Assembly (NCBI GenBank): GCA_963070105.1
Contig: OY718805.1
Span: forward strand, 4,708,001 to 4,772,000
DNA from: Litomosoides sigmodontis
Lineage: Eukaryota; Nematoda; Chromadorea; Rhabditida; Onchocercidae
Direction of reading: 5' to 3'
Length of the DNA: 64,000 nucleotides
Shown piece by piece: positions 63,596 through 64,000 of this stretch (positions are counted from its first letter, which is position 1; each line of letters starts with the position of its first letter). The position numbers were made by a program, and so were the translations under genes. Under the pieces are notes generated by a model, which saw nothing but the letters and a program-made list of their open reading frames with translations, was not told the DNA's origin and did not search any database.

Positions 63596-64000
63596 ATGCG
63601 ACAAGAAAAAACTGTGAAGAGTAAGATCCCAACTAGTCCTTCTGGATGCCGTATGAATAGCCTCTTCTTAATGCTGTTTAATAATTCTATTGAAGCACAT
63701 CCAAATAGGTAAAGCCGGCATGACCTGGATCTAACAGTAAATTGCCTCACCTCTTTCAGTCTATTTAAGCTATAATAGCTTAAAAAAGATTTTCCCACTG
63801 ATCGATTCTGGTGCTCCTGGAGGTGTTTAGAACATTCTAATTCTGCAGTAACAATATCGAGAAAAAAACAGTAGTGAGGAGCAGTGAGCCATTGGATTGG
63901 TTGAATTAATTTGCTAAGCGTTGGATAATAACAGAATGAGGAGAAATGATATAATTGATGTTGGGCGACCATTTCGACATCAACTTATTGCAGAGGAAAA
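63596..64000 (+). CDS. 5' part of an unrecognised gene running off the right edge
   Basis: Exon 63596-63708 (ATG eight bases after the acceptor TTCATAG, ending AATAG/GTAAAG) joins in phase 2 to an open exon starting at 63935 after AATAACAG and still open at 64000. The product begins MRQEKTVKSKIPTSPSGCRM, passes NSLFLMLFNNSIEAHPNRMR, and continues RRNDIIDVGRPFRHQLIAEE. No signal peptide or domain is visible in the 59 residues seen. The start may be trans-spliced, or the first exon may be internal to a longer gene. Confidence 0.5.

Overview
The window reads as nuclear DNA of a nematode, most likely a filarial (onchocercid) species. It is AT-rich. Its genes are cut into many small exons by introns with TTTCAG or TTTTAG acceptors, and several start codons sit a few bases after such an acceptor, as expected for spliced-leader trans-splicing. 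A pair of Ser/Thr-rich secreted mucins resembles the microfilarial sheath proteins of filariae. Species cannot be settled from sequence alone. All exon models were built by hand: splice sites and reading phase were checked, but there is no transcript support.

Layout. 26-2989 (-): CARM1/PRMT4 arginine methyltransferase, C-terminus off the left edge. 3670-8943 (-): 866-aa Lys/Ser-rich protein with a 29-residue helical repeat. 10062-10346 (+): 69-aa candidate gene. 11060-18313 (+): SREK1-like SR splicing regulator, with a RING-CH membrane E3 ligase (13577-14684, -) nested in its longest intron. 21124-24105 (+): BPNT1-type 3'(2'),5'-bisphosphate nucleotidase. 26308-29037 (+): basic helical orphan. 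32159-38171 (+): CNNM metal transporter, 16 exons. 39771-40085 (-): 75-aa secreted peptide precursor candidate. 40466-41304 (+): four-pass membrane protein. 42474-43750 and 49254-49837 (-): duplicated sheath-type mucin genes, with a single-pass membrane protein gene (45022-47976, -) and a tiny Cys-rich ORF (48618-48869, +) between them. 52631-56016 (-): conserved uncharacterised family also found in fungi. 58330-58575: GC-rich structured RNA candidate. 59648-62125 (+): TTC9-like TPR protein. 63596 to the right edge (+): start of an unrecognised gene.

Most neighbours are unrelated housekeeping genes, so the window is not one functional system. The exception is the mucin locus. Its two copies share about 1.24 kb of almost unchanged upstream DNA plus first exon and C-terminal domain, while the repeat domain has changed completely. 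That pattern suggests a surface-coat gene pair kept alike by gene conversion. The most novel small elements are the RNA-like island near 58.4 kb, the secreted-peptide gene near 40 kb and the nested E3 gene.
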